Positions 33,945 to 42,851 of a stretch of 64,000 nucleotides of DNA are shown in pieces. The stretch is from Oscillospiraceae bacterium (lineage in GTDB: Bacteria > Bacillota > Clostridia > Oscillospirales > Oscillospiraceae), in the NCBI GenBank assembly GCA_902778665.1, contig CACYYN010000033.1:16698-80697 (forward strand), written 5' to 3'. A program made the position numbers and the translations under genes. The notes beneath the pieces are model-generated. The model searched no databases. It saw nothing but the letters and a program-made list of their open reading frames with translations, and had not been told where the DNA came from. Numbering within the stretch: position 1 is the first letter of the stretch; every line of letters begins with the position of its first letter.

Positions 33945-34077
33945 TGCTATACTCTGCTCATAAAAAACAAAGTTGATTCCCGACAAAGCCGGTGGGGCGG
34001 CGTCGGTTTATATAGAGGAAGGTACAAATGAACAAAAGAACGTAGCCCTCAGCAACGGGAAATGTTGCTGAGGGCAA
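33945..34077 (+). ncRNA. Short transcript with mini-ORF and terminal hairpin
   Basis: An extended -10 box (TGCTATACT ending at 33953) starts a region of about 115 bases. It holds a hairpin CCGAC/GTCGG (33980-33984 with 34002-34006), the ribosome binding site AGAGGAAGG, a five-codon frame MNKRT from ATG 34028 to TAG, and a perfect 11-bp stem CCCTCAGCAAC/GTTGCTGAGGG (34046-34074) starting right after the stop codon. The T-run after the stem is weak. The layout repeats that at 30887-30964. Confidence 0.4.
34046..34074. terminator. Hairpin between mini-ORF and recD2-like gene
   Basis: Perfect 11-bp stem with a 7-base loop. It lies 9 bases beyond the stop of the minus-strand helicase gene and could end transcription from both sides, although neither side has a long T-run. 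Confidence 0.6.
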
Positions 34078-34082
34078 ATTAT

Positions 34083-36338
34083 TTATGGTCTGATATTTCC
34101 TTCCGATCCGCCTGCGGCAGCAAGAATACGCGTCTTCAGGAAGGTGAAGCGGGGATCTCTTCGCTGATTGTCAATCATGCGAAAAGCCACATTCTCATCC
34201 CCAACCAGAATCAGCAGCTCCTTTGCTCTCGTAATGCCGGTGTAGAGAACGCTTCTCGTCATAAGCATACGGGAGGAGGCACTCAGGGCGAAAACAACCG
34301 CTCTGAATTCACAGCCCTGGGCCTTATGCACCGTCACCGCCCAGGCATGATCCAGCTCGTTGAGATTGGTGAAGCTGTATAATGCCAGCTTTCCGTCAAA
34401 ATCAATTTCCAGAGATTCATTCACGGCATCCAGCTTGCGGATATACCCGATATCCCCGTTGTAGATGCCGGTTCCGGAGGTTTTGCCGTCAACGGTCTGC
34501 CAGATGATGTCATAGTTGTTTCGGACCTGCATCACCCGGTCTCCCACGCGGAAAACCGTATCTCCGTAGAGCTTCTCGGCCTTATCCTGACGGGCAGGGT
34601 TGAGTGCCTGCTGCAGGCTTCTGTTCAGGTTGATGGTGCCCAGCTCTCCCTTGCGTGTAGGAGAGAGCACCTGAATATCCTCGGGCGGAATGTGCATGCG
34701 GTTCGGCAGTCTCACTGCACACAACTCGGTGATCGTCTCCACGGAGGAAGCGGCCTCCAGCCGTTTCAGACGGAAGAAATCCGCCGTGTTCGCGGAGAAA
34801 TCCGGATGGGTGCCCTCGTTGATCAGATGCGCATTGCGTACGATCAGACTTTCGCCGGACTGCCGGAAAATCTCGGTAAAGCGGACCGTGGGAAAGGTCT
34901 TACTTTCTATTATGCTGCGGAACACATTGCCCGGCCCAACCGGCGGGAGCTGATCAATATCGCCCACCATGATGAGCCTTGCATTTTCCGGCATGGCACG
35001 CAGAAGTGCCGCGAGCAGGAGCAGATCCACCATGGAGCTCTCATCCAGCACAACCGCATTGCAGTCAAGAGGGTCTCTCTCATTTTTGGAGAACAGCACC
35101 TTTTCGCCGGTGTCGTCATATTTTGCCCCCAGCAGCCGGTGGACGGTGGAGGCCTCTCTGCCGGACAGCTCACTCAAACGTTTTGCCGCCCGCCCTGTGG
35201 GCGCTGTGAGAAAAGCCTTCACGCCCATGGCATCAAAGAGCTCCAGAATGGCACGAATACAGCTGGTTTTGCCGGTTCCCGGCCCGCCCGTGATAATCAG
35301 CAGGCGGTTGGAAAGAGCCAGCTCCAAGGCCTCTTTCTGGGCAGAAGCATAGGCAATGCCCTCACTCTGCTCGATTTTCCGAATCAGTGCGGTGACGTCC
35401 GTGCTGCCGGAAACAGGCTGCCTGCTCATGCTCACGAGGCGGGAGGCCACATACGTCTCTGCTTCGTAGAGCTCCGGCAGGTAGCAGATGTTCCTACCCC
35501 GCATGTTTTCCCGGATGATCTGGCCGCTTTCCACGAGATCATCCATCCCGTGCATGGCAGCCTCTTCCTCCACTTCGATCAGCCTGCAGGATGCCTGCAG
35601 CAGATCAGGCTCCGGAATAAAGCAGTGCCCGTTGTTGAGATTATGGACCAGTTCAAACCGGATGGCCGCCCGGACTCGCTCCAGACTGTCGGTTGCAAAT
35701 CCCAGCTGCAACGCCATGGTATCCGCTTCCGAGAAGGTGCCGCCGATGTGGTTTGAGGCGATAATATACGGATCGGTATGGAGGGTTTCCAGCGCGTGCT
35801 CGGCATAAAACCGGTAAAGCCGGACCGCAATAATGGGGCGAACACCGTAGGAACAGACAAAATCGATCAGATGCCGCATGCCTGCCTGCTGTCTGTAGAA
35901 TTCGGAAAACTCCTTTGCCCGGGAAAGGCTGATGCCTCTGATTTCCGCCAGCTTTTCCGGATGGTTCTCCAGAATATCCAGTGATCTGCCTTCAAAGGTG
36001 TTGACGATCAGAGATGCTGTTGCGGCTCCGATCCCCTTTACGGCTCCGCCGGCCAGATAGGCATAAATCTCATCCGTGGTGGTGGGCAGCATCCGAATGG
36101 CATACCCCGCCTTGAACTGCTTCCCGTAGGTGGCATGGGTCACCCAGGTTCCGGTGGCAATGATGCTTTCACCGGGGGCCATATAGGGAAAGCATCCCAC
36201 AACGGTCTGCTGCTGATCGTCGGAATCTCTGAGGCGGAGCACCGTATAGCCGTTTTCCACATTGCTGTAAAGCACGGCCGTGACAATTCCGCTCAGTTCT
36301 TCCTGAAGTTCAACATCCTGATCCATAAAGTCTTCCAT
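34083..36338 (-). CDS. SF1B DNA helicase, RecD2-like (copy 2)
   Basis: A 751-residue paralogue of the helicase at 25241. N-terminal OB fold (SGIVTAVLYSNVENGYTVLRL), helix-hairpin-helix segment (GGAVKGIGAATASLIV near 95), then Walker A GGPGTGKTSCIR near 349, DESSMVDL near 423 (DE-S instead of DE-C), GDIDQLPPVGPGNVF near 455, and VHKAQGCEFR near 667. All helicase motifs are intact. ATG 36338 is used here; ATG 36326, with AGGATGGAAG upstream, is also possible. It starts 22 bases after uvrA ends, so it belongs to the HD-uvrA operon and probably acts in repair. Confidence 0.9.
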   Translation of the reverse strand: MEDFMDQDVELQEELSGIVTAVLYSNVENGYTVLRLRDSDDQQQTVVGCFPYMAPGESIIATGTWVTHATYGKQFKAGYAIRMLPTTTDEIYAYLAGGAVKGIGAATASLIVNTFEGRSLDILENHPEKLAEIRGISLSRAKEFSEFYRQQAGMRHLIDFVCSYGVRPIIAVRLYRFYAEHALETLHTDPYIIASNHIGGTFSEADTMALQLGFATDSLERVRAAIRFELVHNLNNGHCFIPEPDLLQASCRLIEVEEEAAMHGMDDLVESGQIIRENMRGRNICYLPELYEAETYVASRLVSMSRQPVSGSTDVTALIRKIEQSEGIAYASAQKEALELALSNRLLIITGGPGTGKTSCIRAILELFDAMGVKAFLTAPTGRAAKRLSELSGREASTVHRLLGAKYDDTGEKVLFSKNERDPLDCNAVVLDESSMVDLLLLAALLRAMPENARLIMVGDIDQLPPVGPGNVFRSIIESKTFPTVRFTEIFRQSGESLIVRNAHLINEGTHPDFSANTADFFRLKRLEAASSVETITELCAVRLPNRMHIPPEDIQVLSPTRKGELGTINLNRSLQQALNPARQDKAEKLYGDTVFRVGDRVMQVRNNYDIIWQTVDGKTSGTGIYNGDIGYIRKLDAVNESLEIDFDGKLALYSFTNLNELDHAWAVTVHKAQGCEFRAVVFALSASSRMLMTRSVLYTGITRAKELLILVGDENVAFRMIDNQRRDPRFTFLKTRILAAAGGSEGNIRP

Positions 36339-36360
36339 CCTGATGAAATGAAAAATAGTT

Positions 36361-39144
36361 TCAGACAGCCTGCAGCATTTTCTTCAGATACTGTCCCGTA
36401 AAGCTCTCCTCACAGGCAGCACACTCCTCCGGCGTGCCGGAGAAAACAAGCCTGCCGCCCCCGTCTCCGCCCTCTGGGCCGAGATCAATCACGGTGTCTG
36501 CGGTTTTGATGACATCCAGATTGTGTTCTATCACCACAATCGAGTTACCTGCATCCACCAGGCGGTCAAGAATGCCGAGGAGCCGGCGAACGTCGTCTGC
36601 ATGGAGGCCGGTGGTGGGCTCATCCAGCACATAAAGGGTATTCCCGGTGCCGTGCTTTGACAGCTCTGTAGCCAGTTTTACACGTTGGGCTTCGCCGCCC
36701 GAGAGGGTGGTGCTGGACTGACCAAGCTTCACATAACCGAGACCCACATCATACAGCGTCTGGATTTTATTGAGAATTTTGCTCTGGTTGGCAAAGAAAG
36801 AGCACGCCTCTTCAATGGTCATGTCCAGAACATCGGCAATATTCTTTCCTTTATATTTTACTTCCAGGGTCTCCCGATTGTACCGCTTTCCGCCGCAGAC
36901 TTCACAGGGTACGTATACGTCCGGCAGGAAGTGCATCTCGATCTTCAGCAGACCGTCACCGCCGCAGGTTTCGCACCGACCGCCCTTGACATTGAAGGAA
37001 AACCGGCTGCCGGTATAGCCCCGGAGCTTTGCATCCTGGGTGGAGGCAAAGAGGTCTCGGATATCGTTGAAGACACCCGTGTAGGTGGCCGGGTTGGATC
37101 TGGGCGTTCTGCCGATGGGCGTCTGATCGATGCAGATCACCTTGTCGATATTCTCCAGCCCGTCAATGCCCTTGCAGATGCCCGGCCTGGTCTTGGCACG
37201 GTTTTTCACTGCTGCAACTGTCTTATAGAGAATCTCGTTGACCAGGCTGCTCTTCCCCGAGCCGGAAACACCCGTAACGCATACGAACTTCCCGAGAGGA
37301 AATTCCACATCGATATTCTTCAGGTTGTTCTCGGCTGCACCCCGGATCACAAGGCTCTTCCCGTTCCCCTGCCTGCGTTTTCCGGGCACCGGAATAATCT
37401 CTTTTCCGCTGAGATATCTGCCCGTTACCGAATCCTCACAGGCACAGATCTCATCATAGGTTCCGGCACAGACCACCTGGCCGCCGTACTGCCCGGCTCC
37501 CGGACCGATATCGATGATATAGTCCGCAGCCTCCATGGTCTCGGCGTCATGCTCCACCACCAGCAGAGAGTTGCCCAGGTCACGCAGGTCACACAGCGTC
37601 TTCAGGAGCTTTGCGTTGTCACGCTGATGCAGGCCGATGCTGGGCTCATCCAGCACGTAGAGAACACCCATCAGACCGGAGCCGATCTGGGTTGCCAGGC
37701 GGATCCGCTGGCTTTCGCCGCCGGACAGGGTGGCCGCATGGCGGGAGAGGGTCAGATAGCCCAGGCCCACGCTGATGAGGAAGTTCAGCCTGGCCCTGAT
37801 CTCTTTCAGGATCTGGCCGGCAATCATTTTCTCCGTATCCGTCAGCGTGAGATTATCGACGAACTCTTTTGCCCTGATGATGGAATAATCCGTAAACTCC
37901 GAGATGCTGAGCCCGCCGACGGTAACGGCAAGGGCTTCTTTTTTCAGCCTTTTGCCCCGGCACTCAGGGCACGGGATCTCCGCCATGCATTCTTCAATTT
38001 CCGCCCGCATTGCGGGACTGGTGGTCTCGGCATAGCGGCGGTTCAGGTTGTTCACAAGCCCTTCAAATTCCCGTTTCAGGGTGCCGTAACCCTCGCTGCG
38101 TTCGTAATGCAGATCCAGCTTTTCGCTTCCTGTTCCGTAGAGGATCGCGTGAAGGGCATCTTTGGAAAGCGTCTTAATGGGGTCAGACAGCTTGAAATGA
38201 TACCGCTTCGCCAGTGCGTCGTAATACATGCGGGAGATGGAATCCCCCTTTGCGTTGCCCCAGCCGGAGGCCTTGATGCCTCCGTCCAGAATGCTGAGCT
38301 CCGGATTCGGTATAATCAGGTCCGGATCCACCAGAAGCTGCATGCCGAGACGGGGTGAGAGCTCCTCGAGAGAGATGCCGCAGTCTTCGCAGGCATAGTT
38401 CTGGGAGAAGGTCATCCGTTCGCCCTCCGGGGCGGTCTCCACGTACAGGATTCCGCCGGAGAGAGCAAGGGCCGTCTCTGAAGAGTCTGTCAGGCGGCGG
38501 ACAATATCCGGCCTGATCACAAGCCTGTCCACCAGAATGTCAATATTGTGCTTGTTGTTCTTCGCAAGAGAGATCGGGTCTGAGAGATCATAGATCTCTC
38601 CGTCAATTCTTGCCCGGACATAGCCGGAGCGTCTGGCGTCTTCCAGAACCTTGACATGCTCACCCTTCTTGCCCCGGATGACCGGCGCAAAAATCTGGAG
38701 CCTGGTGCCCTCCGGCAGTTCCATCACCCGGTCAACCATCTGGTCGATGCTCTGCTGATGGATTTCCTTCCCGCATTTCGGGCAGTGGGGAATGCCGATT
38801 CTGGCCCAGAGAAGACGGAGATAGTCGTAAATCTCCGTAACGGTTCCGACTGTGGACCGGGGGTTTTTCGACGTCGTCTTCTGATCGATGGAAATGGCCG
38901 GAGAGAGACCGTCAATATAATCCACATCCGGTTTGTCCATCTGGCCGAGGAACATTCTGGCGTAGGAGCTCAGGCTCTCCACATACCGCCGTTGCCCTTC
39001 GGCATACACCGTGTCAAACGCCAGGCTGCTCTTTCCCGAACCGGATTTGCCGGTGATCACCACCAGCTTGTTCCGGGGGATTTCCACATCGATATTCTTG
39101 AGGTTATTTTCTCTTGCGCCTTTAACAAAAATGCTGTTCTGCAT
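36361..39144 (-). CDS. uvrA: Excinuclease ABC subunit A (UvrA)
   Basis: DNA-damage recognition ATPase of nucleotide excision repair, 927 residues, close to the usual 940. First Walker [10 protein letters not shown] near residue 33; first zinc site CPKC near 119 and the damage-binding domain; ABC signature LSGGESQRI near 470; C-terminal half with [10 protein letters not shown] near 624, the zinc finger [14 protein letters not shown] near 725 and the second signature LSGGEAQRV near 810, followed by [12 protein letters not shown]. All parts are present. Second gene of the operon starting at 39821. Confidence 0.97.
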   Translation of the reverse strand: MQNSIFVKGARENNLKNIDVEIPRNKLVVITGKSGSGKSSLAFDTVYAEGQRRYVESLSSYARMFLGQMDKPDVDYIDGLSPAISIDQKTTSKNPRSTVGTVTEIYDYLRLLWARIGIPHCPKCGKEIHQQSIDQMVDRVMELPEGTRLQIFAPVIRGKKGEHVKVLEDARRSGYVRARIDGEIYDLSDPISLAKNNKHNIDILVDRLVIRPDIVRRLTDSSETALALSGGILYVETAPEGERMTFSQNYACEDCGISLEELSPRLGMQLLVDPDLIIPNPELSILDGGIKASGWGNAKGDSISRMYYDALAKRYHFKLSDPIKTLSKDALHAILYGTGSEKLDLHYERSEGYGTLKREFEGLVNNLNRRYAETTSPAMRAEIEECMAEIPCPECRGKRLKKEALAVTVGGLSISEFTDYSIIRAKEFVDNLTLTDTEKMIAGQILKEIRARLNFLISVGLGYLTLSRHAATLSGGESQRIRLATQIGSGLMGVLYVLDEPSIGLHQRDNAKLLKTLCDLRDLGNSLLVVEHDAETMEAADYIIDIGPGAGQYGGQVVCAGTYDEICACEDSVTGRYLSGKEIIPVPGKRRQGNGKSLVIRGAAENNLKNIDVEFPLGKFVCVTGVSGSGKSSLVNEILYKTVAAVKNRAKTRPGICKGIDGLENIDKVICIDQTPIGRTPRSNPATYTGVFNDIRDLFASTQDAKLRGYTGSRFSFNVKGGRCETCGGDGLLKIEMHFLPDVYVPCEVCGGKRYNRETLEVKYKGKNIADVLDMTIEEACSFFANQSKILNKIQTLYDVGLGYVKLGQSSTTLSGGEAQRVKLATELSKHGTGNTLYVLDEPTTGLHADDVRRLLGILDRLVDAGNSIVVIEHNLDVIKTADTVIDLGPEGGDGGGRLVFSGTPEECAACEESFTGQYLKKMLQAV

Positions 39145-39188
39145 GCAGGTATCTCTCTTGTTCCGTATTTTATAATATGATAGGCTGT

Positions 39189-39755
39189 TTATTCCTGCGT
39201 CCCCGCCAGGCCGAGCTCGTCCGCGTGTTCCTTCATGCCTTCAATGCAGATCTCTGCCACGTCTTTCAGCTCCATGCCGAGCATCTCGCAGCCCTGCAGG
39301 ATCAGCTCCCTGTTGCACTTTGCGGCGAACTTCTTATCCTTGAACTTTTTCATGAAGCTCTTCACTTCCAGATCCTTAATCCCGTTGGGACGCATTCTGG
39401 CACAGGCCTGAATGATTCCGGTCAGCTCATCCACCGTAAAAAGGGATTTTCCCAGATTCGTTTCCGGCTTCACATCGTTCACAATCCCGTAACCGTGGGA
39501 GAGAATCGCGTGCACATCCTCCTCCGGCACGCCGTGAGCAAGGAGAGGCTCTTTCGTATGCTGAAGATGCTCTTCCGGATACTTTTCATAATCATAGTCA
39601 TGGAGCATACCGACCGCCTGCCAGTGTTCCGCGTCTTCTCCGAAATGTTTCGCCATTGCGCCCATCGCGTAGCATACATTAAGTGCATGAAGAATCAGAT
39701 GATCTTCGGAAACCATCGTTCCGTTCAATTCCCGGGCTCTTTCCAGCGTAAGCAT
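39189..39755 (-). CDS. HD-domain hydrolase
   Basis: A 188-residue HD-superfamily phosphohydrolase: conserved His in HALNVCYAMG near residue 24, the HD pair LHDYDYEKYP near 50, and a further His in SHGYGI near 85. This 'HDIG-type' clostridial family is usually annotated only as a hydrolase; nucleotide substrates are likely. I chose ATG 39755 with TTTAAGG upstream rather than TTG 39761. First gene before uvrA and recD2-like, 44 bases from uvrA. Confidence 0.85.
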   Translation of the reverse strand: MLTLERARELNGTMVSEDHLILHALNVCYAMGAMAKHFGEDAEHWQAVGMLHDYDYEKYPEEHLQHTKEPLLAHGVPEEDVHAILSHGYGIVNDVKPETNLGKSLFTVDELTGIIQACARMRPNGIKDLEVKSFMKKFKDKKFAAKCNRELILQGCEMLGMELKDVAEICIEGMKEHADELGLAGTQE

Positions 39756-39792
39756 AGCCAAAACCTTAAACCTTTCCTGTAAGAATCAAAGT

Positions 39793-39821
39793 ATTATACA
39801 GTGCTTCCCGAACCCTGTCAA
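39793..39821 (-). promoter_or_regulatory. Perfect consensus promoter of the HD-uvrA-recD2 operon
   Basis: Minus-strand TTGACA (complement of 39816-39821), 17-base spacer, TATAAT (complement of 39793-39798). Both hexamers match consensus exactly. No LexA-type palindrome is obvious around it. Confidence 0.85.
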
Positions 39822-39949
39822 GGACGGCCTTGCCCGTAAAGCCCAATTCCCCCGCCGGCCCTACGAGTCTCCCTGCAGGCCCTGTCCTGCTACTGCGAGA
39901 TCTCCCTTAGCAGCTTTCTCTTACGAATTTGACTATGCAGAAAGATAGA

Positions 39950-39994
39950 AATCCTGCAGCATGTGATCGTCGTTCTCATCACTGCTGCAGGATT
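39950..39994 (-). terminator. Long hairpin downstream of the 40491 gene
   Basis: AATCCTGCAGCA (39950-39961) pairs with GCTGCAGGATT (39984-39994), extended inward by GTGAT/ATCAC. On the minus strand the stem is followed by TTCTATCTTTC, a poor T-run. It lies 100 bases after the small exported protein gene. The remaining gap bases 39822-39949 and 39995-40098 show no gene. Confidence 0.5.
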
Positions 39995-40098
39995 ATAGGA
40001 ACCGGAGCATTGAACCGTGTTCCGCATATTCATTTTTCGCTCCGGACCATTTAACCGGGTTGGTAAGTCTTAATTATGGAGGAAGAGTGTTTTTTGGT

Positions 40099-40491
40099 TC
40101 AGTCGATATCAAACCAGGTGGCACCGTCGTAATCGGAAAGGGTGCCGTTATCATTCATAAATGCGGAGAACACGGTGTTGTTGCCGTCAACTACAAGCAG
40201 TTTCCCATTGTCTCCGACATAAGCATCGAAGTAGTAACCGACACGTGCATTGTCCGGGAGCTTGACAAGGGCTCTGCCGTCTTCTGTCACGTACATCGTG
40301 GAGGTTCCGTATCTGGGGTCAACCATCTTAAAGGTCTTGCCGGCATAGGGGTTCATCTCATCGGCGGAAGCCTTCGGGGCAAACACCGCTGCCACACATG
40401 CAACAGCCATAACACCGATCAGCATAGCGGCCAGGACAACACAGGTGATAACCTTCTTTGCAGCGACATAGGTAAGAATTGATTTGAACAT
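40099..40491 (-). CDS. Small membrane-anchored exported protein
   Basis: 130 residues. I chose ATG 40491 because GAGGAG lies at the right distance; in-frame ATGs at 40512 and 40569 have no site. Residues 13-35 form a membrane segment or signal (KVITCVVLAAMLIGVMAVACVAA). The outside part contains NPYAGKTFKMVDPRYG and then short beta strands (MYVTEDGRALVKLPDNARVG, LLVVDGNNTVFSAFMND). No enzyme motif. An extended -10 TGCTATACT on the minus strand just upstream (complement of 40571-40579) is a candidate promoter. Confidence 0.7.
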   Translation of the reverse strand: MFKSILTYVAAKKVITCVVLAAMLIGVMAVACVAAVFAPKASADEMNPYAGKTFKMVDPRYGTSTMYVTEDGRALVKLPDNARVGYYFDAYVGDNGKLLVVDGNNTVFSAFMNDNGTLSDYDGATWFDID

Positions 40492-40719
40492 TTTTGATTT
40501 CTCCTCGTTCATTTTCATTTTTTTCTTCAGCTCTGTGGGCTGATTTGTTTTTCTCTTGTTTACGGGCACAGTATAGCATAGGCATTATCACACATCTGTC
40601 ACAAAAACCTAAAGATTTTAATATTTTCTACTACAAGATTTATTTAGGAAAAGCAGAGACTGCTTCACCGATGCTGTCGAAACAGTTTTTGCTTCTCTGT
40701 ATCGCGGTACTCATTTGTG

Positions 40720-40748
40720 TTGATTTTCGGAGAGATAACTCTTATAAT
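40720..40748 (+). promoter_or_regulatory. Promoter of the DUF5684 gene
   Basis: TTGATT (40720-40725), 17-base spacer, TATAAT (40743-40748). Confidence 0.7.
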
Positions 40749-40783
40749 GGTAATATTCCAGAAAATGAAAGGAAATAAGGAAG

Positions 40784-41152
40784 ATGGAATACCATTCTTA
40801 CAGTTATGAATTTGTTCAGGAAAACCCCTGGAGCGGATATGTGGCTCTGGTGCTGCTGATTGTTGCTGTCATCGGCTGCTGGAAGCTTTTTGAGAAGGCC
40901 GGGGTGCCCGGTTGGCATGCGATTATTCCGTTTCTGAACACGTACGACCTTTGCAGAATTTCCCTTGCCGAGAGTGTAGGGCTCTGGACCGTGCTGAACA
41001 TTCTTCTGCCGGTTACCAGGATCTACACCGACATTAAGCTCGCGAAGGCTTTCGGGAAAGGAACCGGATTTGGCGTGCTCACATTCTTCTTTACATGGAT
41101 CGGCCTGCCGATTCTCGGCCTCGGCTCGGCAGAGTACGAGGGCGTCCGGTAA
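40784..41152 (+). CDS. DUF5684-like small membrane protein
   Basis: 122 residues with three membrane segments (GYVALVLLIVAVIGCWKLF near 18, SVGLWTVLNILLPVTRIY near 64, GFGVLTFFFTWIGLPILGL near 94). The motif KAGVPGWHAIIPFLNTY near residue 38 is the hallmark of the DUF5684 family, whose function is unknown; some relatives are fused to signal peptidases. AAAGGAAATAAGGAAG precedes ATG. A terminator follows at once. Confidence 0.85.
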   Translation: MEYHSYSYEFVQENPWSGYVALVLLIVAVIGCWKLFEKAGVPGWHAIIPFLNTYDLCRISLAESVGLWTVLNILLPVTRIYTDIKLAKAFGKGTGFGVLTFFFTWIGLPILGLGSAEYEGVR

Positions 41153-41173
41153 AAGAGGGTGTAACAGTTCAGG

Positions 41174-41199
41174 CGGGGCGAAAAGCCCCGTCTTTTTTT
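41174..41199 (+). terminator. Terminator after the DUF5684 gene
   Basis: CGGGGC (41174-41179), tight loop GAAAA, GCCCCG (41185-41190), then TCTTTTTTT. Confidence 0.9.
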
Positions 41200-41220
41200 C
41201 TCTTGTTCACAAAATATACC

Positions 41221-41249
41221 TTTACTGGATAAATGATTTTCATTATAAT
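41221..41249 (+). promoter_or_regulatory. Promoter of the sulfatase gene with inner palindrome
   Basis: TTTACT (41221-41226), 17-base spacer, TATAAT (41244-41249). The spacer contains AATGATTTTCATT, an inverted repeat resembling the core of Fur-family boxes (12 of 14 core bases), though the flanks do not match. Confidence 0.5.
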
Positions 41250-41289
41250 CATCACCGCTAAGAATGTGTTAATTTGGTGAGAGACACAG

Positions 41290-42762
41290 ATGACTAAAAG
41301 AGGTTATTCAAAAAAAGAAAAAACCGCTGCCATGTTTTTGTTTCTGGCAGACGTGCTGATTTTTCTGGCTGTTTTTCTGGGGCACACGTATGTGCAGGTG
41401 GATTTTGACCAGCTCCTTTTCCAGCTGAAAACCACCTCCACAGGGGTGCCCAGAGCACTTTGGGGCAGTGCGGTGATGCAGGTGGGGGTTTTTTCGCTGG
41501 TGTTATACGGTTTGGAAATCTGGCTTTACAGCAGCCTGACCGGCAAACACGATCTGTTTTTCATAAAAAAGAATATTTTGTCCTTTTCTCTTACGGCATT
41601 CGTTGTTTCGCTGCTTATTTGCGGGGCGACGGTTCATATTTTCCCGTTTGTGAAAGCGGAATTTAAAGAATCGGACTTTATACAAAGCCACTACGTAAAG
41701 CCCGAGGAGAATATCCTGCACTTTCCCGAGAAGAAGAGAAACCTGATTTACATTTTTCTGGAATCTATGGAGAGCACCTTTACCGATGCATCCGCAGGAG
41801 AGATGATAACCGGCTGCTATATTCCGGAACTGGCAGCACTGGCAGAAAAAAACACCAACTTTTCTCATAATGAGGGGATCGGCGGTGCTTTGTCATATCC
41901 CGGGACGACCTGGACGGCCGCCGCTATGGTTACACAGACCGCAGGCGTGCCGGTGAAGGTGTCTTTGCAGGCAGACACCTACGGGGCAGGAGATGTTTTT
42001 CTGCCCGGAGTCGTATCCATCGGCCAGATTCTGGAAGAGCAGGGATACAACCAGGTGCTGCTGCTGGGATCCAACGCCGAATTCCACGGGCGGGAAGTAT
42101 ACTTCACGGAGCATGGGAACTATGAGATTCTTGACACAGACGCTCTGAAAGAAGCAAAGCGCCTGCCTGAAGATTATGAAGCCTGGTGGGGATTTGAGGA
42201 TGAAAAGCTGTTTGCCTATGCCAAAGAGGAGCTGACGCGTCTGGCTGAGGCGGAGGAGCCTTTCAACCTGACGATGCTGACGGCTGACACCCATTTTCCG
42301 GACGGCTGCCCCTGCAGACTGTGCGAAGAGAGGTATGATATCCCCTACGCAAACGTGCTGGCCTGCTCTTCCAGGCAGGTTGCCGATTTCATCGCCTGGA
42401 TTCAGGAACAGCCCTTTTATGAAAACACAACGATTGTGATCAGCGGAGACCATCTCACGATGGACGGCGGATTCATGGAGGACATCGACCCGGATTATAT
42501 CAGGACGGTGTATAATTGCGTGATTCATGCACCTACCGAACCGGTGAGAGAGAAGAACAGGATGTTCGGCACGATGGATCTCTTCCCCACTACGTTAGCC
42601 GCTTTAGGTGTAAAGATAGACGGTGAGCAGCTGGGCCTCGGCACAAATCTGTTTTCTGACCGGGAAACTTTGACCGAGCAGTACGGCTATACGTTTTTGG
42701 CAGAGGAGCTGCAAAAACAATCGGCTTTTTACGATTCCGAATTTCTTCTTCTGGAGAAATAA
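41290..42762 (+). CDS. LTA synthase-like sulfatase (phosphoglycerol transferase type)
   Basis: A 490-residue membrane enzyme of the alkaline phosphatase superfamily. Three membrane segments in the first 120 residues (AAMFLFLADVLIFLAVFLG, AVMQVGVFSLVLYGLEIWL, SFSLTAFVVSLLICGATVHI) precede an extracellular sulfatase domain: LIYIFLESMESTF near 154 binds the metal, TTWTAAAMV near 207 holds the candidate catalytic Thr, and ISGDHLTMD near 390 gives the C-terminal metal ligands. It would transfer or cleave glycerol-phosphate groups on surface polymers. Classical LtaS has five membrane spans and is longer, so the exact activity is open. Confidence 0.85.
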   Translation: MTKRGYSKKEKTAAMFLFLADVLIFLAVFLGHTYVQVDFDQLLFQLKTTSTGVPRALWGSAVMQVGVFSLVLYGLEIWLYSSLTGKHDLFFIKKNILSFSLTAFVVSLLICGATVHIFPFVKAEFKESDFIQSHYVKPEENILHFPEKKRNLIYIFLESMESTFTDASAGEMITGCYIPELAALAEKNTNFSHNEGIGGALSYPGTTWTAAAMVTQTAGVPVKVSLQADTYGAGDVFLPGVVSIGQILEEQGYNQVLLLGSNAEFHGREVYFTEHGNYEILDTDALKEAKRLPEDYEAWWGFEDEKLFAYAKEELTRLAEAEEPFNLTMLTADTHFPDGCPCRLCEERYDIPYANVLACSSRQVADFIAWIQEQPFYENTTIVISGDHLTMDGGFMEDIDPDYIRTVYNCVIHAPTEPVREKNRMFGTMDLFPTTLAALGVKIDGEQLGLGTNLFSDRETLTEQYGYTFLAEELQKQSAFYDSEFLLLEK

Positions 42763-42783
42763 AAAAACATCATGCTGACACGC

Positions 42784-42814
42784 AAAAAGGCCGCTGAGGA
42801 TTGTCCTCAGCGGC
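42784..42814 (-). terminator. Terminator of the kinase/regulator operon
   Basis: On the minus strand GCCGCTGAGGA pairs with TCCTCAGCGGC around a 3-base loop and is followed by CTTTTTG. It lies 38 bases after the hybrid kinase stop and also faces the convergent sulfatase gene. Confidence 0.85.
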
Positions 42815-42851
42815 TCATTATATCCGACGAATCGATATGGGAAAATCCGAT

